10,789 nt of DNA from Bacteroidales bacterium (GTDB lineage: Bacteria > Bacteroidota > Bacteroidia > Bacteroidales > UBA10428): the NCBI GenBank assembly GCA_016938095.1, contig JAFGVG010000117.1, positions 1 through 10,789 of the forward strand, in the 5' to 3' direction. The position numbers and the translations under genes are program-made. Positions 6,358 to 10,789 of the stretch are shown piece after piece. Numbering within the stretch: position 1 is the first letter of the stretch; each line of letters begins with the position of its first letter. The notes under the pieces were generated by a model. The model saw nothing but the letters and a program-made list of their open reading frames with translations, was not told the origin of the DNA and did no database searches.

Positions 6358-9300
6358 TTATGCGGTTACTTCATCCGGATTCTTTTTATGCCGGTCGAAA
6401 ATATAATACACACAGGGAATGACTACAAGTGACATTACCGTTGCTGCCATAAGTCCGGCAATGAGCGCTATTGCCAAAGGTGCACGGAGCGCGGCACTCT
6501 CACCGAAACCAAGTGTCAGCGGCAGCAAACCGAGAATAGATGAAAAACTGGTCATTAATATAGGTCTTATCCTGTTTTGACCAGCTTTCAGAATAGATTC
6601 CCGTAGTGCAAAACCTTCGTTCCTGAATTGATTAATGGCATCTACCAGTATGATGGAATAGTTAACAGCAATACCACCCAACATGATTATGCCTATATAA
6701 GCCATAATATTCAGCGACTTGCCCAAAATAAAGAATGCCCATACCGAGCCGGCAGCCGCCAGCGGTATGGTGAGTAAAATAGTAAACGGATGGATGAATG
6801 ATTCAAACTGTGCAGCCATTACCATGTACACCAGCACAATGGAAAGCAACAGGGCAAAGCTCAGGCTTGCCATTGCCTCCTTCCGTTTTTGTTCCTCGCC
6901 GGTAAAAGAAAGGGTGTACCCGGCGGGCAGGCTGAGCGTGTTCAAACGTTCAGCTGCTTTTTGAATAACCTTGTCGAAGGCAATTCCCCGGTCAATATCA
7001 CCGGTAACCGTCCCTATGCGGTGCTGATTGTTGCGTAATAGTTGTCGCGGAGACACGGCGTGCTCCAGCCGGGCCACTTCGTACAAATAAATGTCTCTTT
7101 GGGCTCCTTTCAGCTTAATGCTCTTCAGATCATCCAAACCAAGCTCCGGAAGTCTTACAGTAATATCATTCAATTCTCCTTTGCTTTCAAGCCGACCGGC
7201 CGGTTTCCCCGATAATATGTCAATAAGCTGAGCGGCGATACCTTCTACGGTCAGGTTGTGCACCGAAGCCATATACCGGTCGATTATAACATCCACTTCG
7301 GGCGCACCTTCTTCAATACTTGTCTTAAGGTTATATACCCCGGGGATTCCGGAAAGCAATGCTTTGATCTGACGCGTGAGCGTATCCATGACTGTAACGT
7401 CTTTACCTTTAACTTCTATCATCAGCGGTGATTCATCAGTGCCAAGGGTCGATTCCAGCGATGATTCATCGCGCGTAATGGTAACCCCCGCATCCCTTAT
7501 TCCCTGGGTTATTTCACCGGCTCTTGCAATGATAGCCCCGGACTGATTTACAGCCTCGGGCTTTAAACGTATCTTAAGAATGGCTGTGTTTTCGTTCTGA
7601 AAAACAGCTTTCTCTGCATTTGTGCTGCCCGACGGTCCAATTTGACTGTATAATAAATCGATCTGTTCACCCAGTGCATCGTTCAACATGGTTTCAAGGC
7701 TCTTCACCGTGCCTTCGGTACGCTCCAGCTGGGTTCCCTCGCTTAGTTTAATATCAATACTGAATTCACCCGAACCGCCCTGCGGTATAAACTCATTTCC
7801 CACATAAGGTAATATAAAAACTGTTGCCGCCAGTATGACAAAAGATGCCAGGACAACCTTTCCACGGTTATTGAGCAATTTTGAAAGAAACGAAGCGTAC
7901 CAGCTGAACCTTAGACTTTCGGTGGCGTAAACATGAACCTTGCGGGTGAACATTTTGTTAAACAACATGGGGATTATGAGAATGGCCACAATGAGCGATA
8001 TCACCTGGGTTAAGGCCACTGTCCATGCCTGATCCTTAAAAAGCGCACCCGAGGCCCCCTGCAAATAAACAATCGGTAAAAACACCACGATGGTGGTAAT
8101 GGTGGATGAAATGATGGCCCCGCTAACCTGCGCTGTTCCTGTAATACAGGACTCCTTAAGGGATAATCCCGATTCGTGCTGTCTGAAAATATTCTCGACA
8201 ATCACAATGGCATTGTCAACCAGCATACCGGCACCGAGTGCCAGCCCGCCAATGGTCATGAGGTTTAATGACAGCCCGGTAAAATACATAACCACAAACG
8301 TGGCGATTATGGATATGGGAAGTATAATGGCGACAATTAGGGTAAGTCCAACCCTGCGCAGGAAAATAAACAGTACGATAATCGAAAATACAGCGCCCAG
8401 AAAAGCTGTATCGCGCAGCTCGCCAATAGCATTTTGTATATATTGTGCCTGATTCTGAACCACGGTAAAACGATATCCGGGTAAGGCCTTTCGGATATTT
8501 TCAAAAGCGCTGGTTACCTCATCAACGGCTTCAACTGTATTATAACCGGTTTCTTTGTGGATCAACAATCCAACGCAGCGCTCACCGTTAATCCTTACAA
8601 TATTTTCAGGTTTCTTATTGGTAAAACTTACGCGGGCCACATCGCGCAAAAAAACCGGAACACGGGAATCCACTGATACAGTAGTGCCGGGATCTGCGTT
8701 TGATGGCTGTTTGAAGCCAACAACTATGGCGTTCAGGTCGTTTTCATCTGCCAGCAAAGAAGTTCCCTTAATAATATAGCGTTTCCCCATTTCCAGGATA
8801 CTGCCCCCCGATACATTGCGGTTCATGCTCATAATCTGCTGTACCAGCTGATCGGTAGTGAGTCCGTATGCTTCAAGCCGGTATGGATCGGTTTCAACAA
8901 GAATCTCTTTCTCTTCGGCACCGGTAAGCTCAACATCGGCAACGCCCTCAAGCCTGATCAATTCGTTCCGGATATAATCCTCACCTGTTTTTCTGAGCTC
9001 ATTCATATCGGAAATCTCCGGATGCGCCATAGCAACGATCATCACCGGTGAAGCATTCGGATCGTGCCGGGTAATAACAAACTCCTGAATTTCATCCTGC
9101 TGACCAAAACTGGTAAGGGCTTTCTGCAGATCGAGAAATGCATCATCCATGTCGATTCCCCAGTTATACTCAACTTTTACCCTTGCCGATCCGACCATGC
9201 AGGCCGAAGAAACCTGTGAGACACCTTTAAGACGCATCACAATCGATTCGATAGCTTCAACATATTGTTTTTCGATTTCTTCGGGCGGGCGTTCACCGGA

Positions 9301-9453
9301 TCTCAATTCAACAAAAATCCGGGGGGCATTGATTTCAGGAAAAAGGTCAATGCTGAGTTTGCCAAGCGAAATGTATCCGAGCAGCAATATACCCAGTATA
9401 AGCATGGAAATGGTCACCGGATAGTTAACCGCAAATTGTACAATTTTCTTCAT
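6358..9453 (-). CDS. RND-family efflux permease (AcrB superfamily)
   Basis: A 1031-residue inner-membrane pump subunit, the normal length for this family. It should use proton influx to move amphiphilic compounds from the inner-membrane/periplasm face into the TolC-like channel. The N-terminus (MKKIVQFAVNYPVTISMLILGILLLGY) is the usual first helix, followed by a large periplasmic loop. TM4 carries GAGMLVDNAIVIVENIF, with Asp413 matching the proton-relay Asp407 of AcrB and Asn414 in place of Asp408. TM10 has GGIAVNYSIILVD, with Asn931-Tyr932 where AcrB has Lys940-Asn. The short cytoplasmic C-terminus ends in DRHKKNPDEVTA, with no added domain, unlike the next gene. It starts 10 bases after the adaptor stop and ends 9 bases before the RND-ABC fusion, so the two pumps are surely co-transcribed and may assemble together. 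All domains are intact. Substrate cannot be told. Confidence 0.93.
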   Translation of the reverse strand: MKKIVQFAVNYPVTISMLILGILLLGYISLGKLSIDLFPEINAPRIFVELRSGERPPEEIEKQYVEAIESIVMRLKGVSQVSSACMVGSARVKVEYNWGIDMDDAFLDLQKALTSFGQQDEIQEFVITRHDPNASPVMIVAMAHPEISDMNELRKTGEDYIRNELIRLEGVADVELTGAEEKEILVETDPYRLEAYGLTTDQLVQQIMSMNRNVSGGSILEMGKRYIIKGTSLLADENDLNAIVVGFKQPSNADPGTTVSVDSRVPVFLRDVARVSFTNKKPENIVRINGERCVGLLIHKETGYNTVEAVDEVTSAFENIRKALPGYRFTVVQNQAQYIQNAIGELRDTAFLGAVFSIIVLFIFLRRVGLTLIVAIILPISIIATFVVMYFTGLSLNLMTIGGLALGAGMLVDNAIVIVENIFRQHESGLSLKESCITGTAQVSGAIISSTITTIVVFLPIVYLQGASGALFKDQAWTVALTQVISLIVAILIIPMLFNKMFTRKVHVYATESLRFSWYASFLSKLLNNRGKVVLASFVILAATVFILPYVGNEFIPQGGSGEFSIDIKLSEGTQLERTEGTVKSLETMLNDALGEQIDLLYSQIGPSGSTNAEKAVFQNENTAILKIRLKPEAVNQSGAIIARAGEITQGIRDAGVTITRDESSLESTLGTDESPLMIEVKGKDVTVMDTLTRQIKALLSGIPGVYNLKTSIEEGAPEVDVIIDRYMASVHNLTVEGIAAQLIDILSGKPAGRLESKGELNDITVRLPELGLDDLKSIKLKGAQRDIYLYEVARLEHAVSPRQLLRNNQHRIGTVTGDIDRGIAFDKVIQKAAERLNTLSLPAGYTLSFTGEEQKRKEAMASLSFALLLSIVLVYMVMAAQFESFIHPFTILLTIPLAAAGSVWAFFILGKSLNIMAYIGIIMLGGIAVNYSIILVDAINQFRNEGFALRESILKAGQNRIRPILMTSFSSILGLLPLTLGFGESAALRAPLAIALIAGLMAATVMSLVVIPCVYYIFDRHKKNPDEVTA

Positions 9454-9463
9454 AATGCTGATT

Positions 9464-10513
9464 CTACCTGATTTCCTTTACTTTAGAGCGGTCGCGTAAT
9501 GTTTCAAAACCTTTTACCACCAGCTTTTCTTTTTCCTTTAATCCAGATACTATCTGAACCTCACGGGGGTTTTCCAGTCCGAATACCACTACCCTTTCCT
9601 GGGCAATACCTTTTTCAACCACAAATACACTGTTTCCGCGCTGCTTTGAAACAATGATGTCCTTTGGAATGACAATGGTATTATGGGCCGTGGCCACCAC
9701 TATTTCACCCTTTATATACATGCCGGGGCGAAGCCGTAACCCCGGATTATCAACCACAATAAATCCCTTGTATGAACGTGTCTCGGGATCAATTGCCGGT
9801 GAAAGCTGGGTGACAGTGCCCGGCAGTGTATCGTTGGGAAGGGTATAATTGGTTATTCTTACCTGTTGTCCGGTTTTTAGTTCACCCAGGCTTTTTTCAG
9901 GCAGGTTCACCTCCAGGTGTAGTTTACTGTAATCCATTATTTTTACAAGCAGGGTGTTGGCATCAACTTTTACACCGGGCGTAAAATAAGGAAGATCGAT
10001 GATAACACCGCTGAATGGCGCTTTTATATGCATTTTTTGCAATCGTAGCATGGCATCGTCATAGCTGTACCTGGCATTGATATAGTTTATCTCGGCATTT
10101 TTCAGCTCACTCAGGGTAACGCCACCCATGTCGTACAGCGACTGCTGCTTTTCAAAAACCTGTTTGGTGATCTGCAGGTTAAGCTCCAGTGAGCTCAGCT
10201 TGATGTTGTTTTCGTATTCCCTGTCACTTATTTCAATGATTTCGGCACCCTCCGCCACACGATCGCCCAGCACATAGGGTCGTCCGGTGGAGGGATTTGT
10301 CTTCAACCGGTAATTTCCCAGAACTTCGGTGCGGATCTGAACCTCTTTTATGGGTTTGACAACCCCGCTGATATCGACAAATTCCTCGATGCTGCCGGGA
10401 ACAATGGTCATAACCGATACGGGGATGGTGATGTCTTTGCCCAGGTTATCCTGCTGCTGGTTGCAGGCGGCAAATACTAAGGTCAGGACGAATAAAATGA
10501 TTGGTTTATGCAT
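9464..10513 (-). CDS. Periplasmic adaptor (membrane fusion) lipoprotein of RND efflux system
   Basis: A 349-residue HlyD/AcrA-type adaptor bridging the RND pumps and the TolC-like channel. It begins with a lipoprotein signal, MHKPIILFVLTLVFAAC; VFAAC is a clear lipobox, so Cys17 should be lipid-modified and anchor the protein in a membrane. Domain order: lipoyl half (about 50-98), helical hairpin (about 99-160, LSSLELNLQITKQVFEKQQ and ELKNAEINYINARYSYDDA), second lipoyl half with the signature IKAPFSGVI (163-171), beta-barrel (about 195-275, with LRPGMYIKGEIVV) and membrane-proximal domain (about 276-349). The hairpin is short, as in many Bacteroidota adaptors. The first lipoyl half carries a loop, LKTNPSTGRPYVLGD (70-84), where most family members have a tight turn. 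It is the only adaptor in the window and so must serve both RND permeases, unless another is encoded elsewhere. The stop lies 10 bases before the first RND start. Confidence 0.92.
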   Translation of the reverse strand: MHKPIILFVLTLVFAACNQQQDNLGKDITIPVSVMTIVPGSIEEFVDISGVVKPIKEVQIRTEVLGNYRLKTNPSTGRPYVLGDRVAEGAEIIEISDREYENNIKLSSLELNLQITKQVFEKQQSLYDMGGVTLSELKNAEINYINARYSYDDAMLRLQKMHIKAPFSGVIIDLPYFTPGVKVDANTLLVKIMDYSKLHLEVNLPEKSLGELKTGQQVRITNYTLPNDTLPGTVTQLSPAIDPETRSYKGFIVVDNPGLRLRPGMYIKGEIVVATAHNTIVIPKDIIVSKQRGNSVFVVEKGIAQERVVVFGLENPREVQIVSGLKEKEKLVVKGFETLRDRSKVKEIR

Positions 10514-10618
10514 GGTTGATGATTATTATTTAAAGGTACTGGGTGCTAGGTTCTGGTTACTAGGTAAGATAAGGGTCGAAATATTGTTAATTGTTAATTG
10601 TTAATTGTTAATTGTTAA
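10514..10618. other. Repeat-bearing spacer between the tolC-like and adaptor genes
   Basis: This 105-base gap is the largest inside the operon and holds no gene. From the tolC-like stop toward the adaptor start it contains most of the TTAATTG heptamer array, a short unique stretch (10571-10586), a second degenerate heptamer array (10536-10563) and about 22 AT-rich bases just before the adaptor ATG. On the minus strand TACCTTTA (10538-10531) resembles the Bacteroidota -7 element TANNTTTG, but no TTTG stands about 19 bases upstream, so an internal promoter is unproven. No hairpin with a T-run was seen, so read-through from the tolC-like gene is expected. Confidence 0.5.
10536..10563. repeat. 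Degenerate heptamer tandem repeat, GTNCTRG type
   Basis: Four consecutive 7-base units on the + strand: GTACTGG, GTGCTAG, GTTCTGG, TTACTAG; the following GTAAGAT may be a decayed fifth. The shared pattern is GTNCTRG. The period equals that of the TTMATTG arrays, but the sequence is unrelated and richer in G and C. It lies between the adaptor start and the TTAATTG array. The units are imperfect, so age or function cannot be told, but four in register is more order than expected by chance. Confidence 0.7.
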
Positions 10619-10628
10619 TTATTCATTG
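10587..10628. repeat. Heptamer tandem repeat, TTAATTG type, six units
   Basis: Six contiguous 7-base units on the + strand: TTAATTG four times, TTAATTA, TTCATTG, preceded by a partial TTG at 10584-10586. The unit nearest the tolC-like gene encodes that gene's last codons, and its TAA stop (10621-10619) lies at the edge of the array. The unit and its orientation relative to transcription are the same as in the array at 1606-1654, but here TTAATTG dominates whereas there TTCATTG does. Confidence 0.92.
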
Positions 10629-10789
10629 TCCTTCAGGTTTCCCTGCAATTCCTTGGGCACAAAACTAATGTTGTTTTCGAAGTCCCACAGCGATTGTATT
10701 TTCATATTGAGCAATTCGAGTTTATAGCTGATCAGGCTGTTAGCCAGGTCTATTTTTTTCTGTGACAGCTGATTCTGAAATAGTTGCAG
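10619..10789 (-). CDS. C-terminus of TolC-family outer membrane efflux protein (5' partial)
   Basis: Minus-strand reading from the right edge gives 56 residues and a TAA stop at 10621-10619. The segment begins LQLFQNQLSQKKIDLANSL and continues as a long amphipathic helix, then LELLNMKIQSLWDFE, which matches the conserved end of the last helical hairpin in Bacteroidota TolC-family proteins (usual form: LLDLKxxSLYDFE). TolC-type trimers form the outer-membrane channel and periplasmic tunnel of RND efflux machines. The short tail (LQGNLKDNE) runs into a heptamer repeat that supplies the final codons and the stop. The rest of the protein, including signal peptide and barrel, is outside the window. 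Its position directly upstream of the adaptor and pump genes on the same strand strongly supports the assignment. Confidence 0.82.
   Translation of the reverse strand: MQLFQNQLSQKKIDLANSLISYKLELLNMKIQSLWDFENNISFVPKELQGNLKDNE

Noticed and set aside
1937..9471. Many + strand open frames of 60-117 residues opposite the RND genes
   Set aside because: All lie antisense to well-supported coding sequence, lack recognisable domains and are low-complexity shadows of it.
10531..10538. Minus-strand TACCTTTA as a Bacteroidota -7 promoter element for the adaptor gene
   Set aside because: It differs from TANNTTTG at the last base and has no TTTG at the expected upstream distance.
10536..10628. Heptamer arrays as a CRISPR
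   Set aside because: Units are 7 bases and directly abutting with no spacers.

Overview
The window looks like chromosomal DNA from a Bacteroidota bacterium, probably of the Bacteroidales or a neighbouring order. The evidence is the moderate GC content, the near absence of strong Shine-Dalgarno sites, a PorT/OmpA-like beta-barrel protein, the style of the RND, adaptor and ABC sequences, and AT-rich heptamer repeats between genes. This assignment is inference; no taxonomic marker gene is present.

Layout. On the + strand are the end of a TPR-like protein (1-207) and a small secreted outer-membrane beta-barrel protein (271-885). They converge with a long minus-strand operon that fills the rest of the window. 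In transcription order, from the right edge, it encodes: the C-terminus of a TolC-type outer membrane factor (10619-10789, cut by the window edge), a lipoprotein membrane-fusion (adaptor) protein (9464-10513), a normal 1031-residue RND permease (6358-9453), a 1568-residue second RND permease (1642-6348) that continues in the same frame into extra membrane segments and a complete ABC ATPase domain, and a small ABC-2-type permease (895-1602). Gaps after the adaptor are only 10, 9 and a few bases, so co-transcription is very likely. No regulator and no certain promoter are visible; the main promoter should lie beyond the right edge.

How the parts fit. TolC-like channel, adaptor and RND pump form a classical three-part efflux machine across both membranes. 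Here two different RND permeases share one adaptor, as in heteromeric MdtBC pumps. The second carries an ATP-hydrolysing domain, and the next gene supplies the membrane partner that such a domain normally needs. The operon therefore appears to tie a proton-driven RND pump physically to an ATP-driven ABC-2 transporter. This RND-ABC fusion is the most notable thing in the window. The substrate cannot be read from the sequence.

A second notable theme is short tandem repeats with a 7-base period at the gene junctions of this operon. A TTMATTG array runs over the stop codon of the fusion gene and the junction with the ABC-2 permease (1606-1654). A related array begins at the stop codon of the tolC-like gene (10587-10628). 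An unrelated degenerate GTNCTRG array (10536-10563) sits beside the latter.
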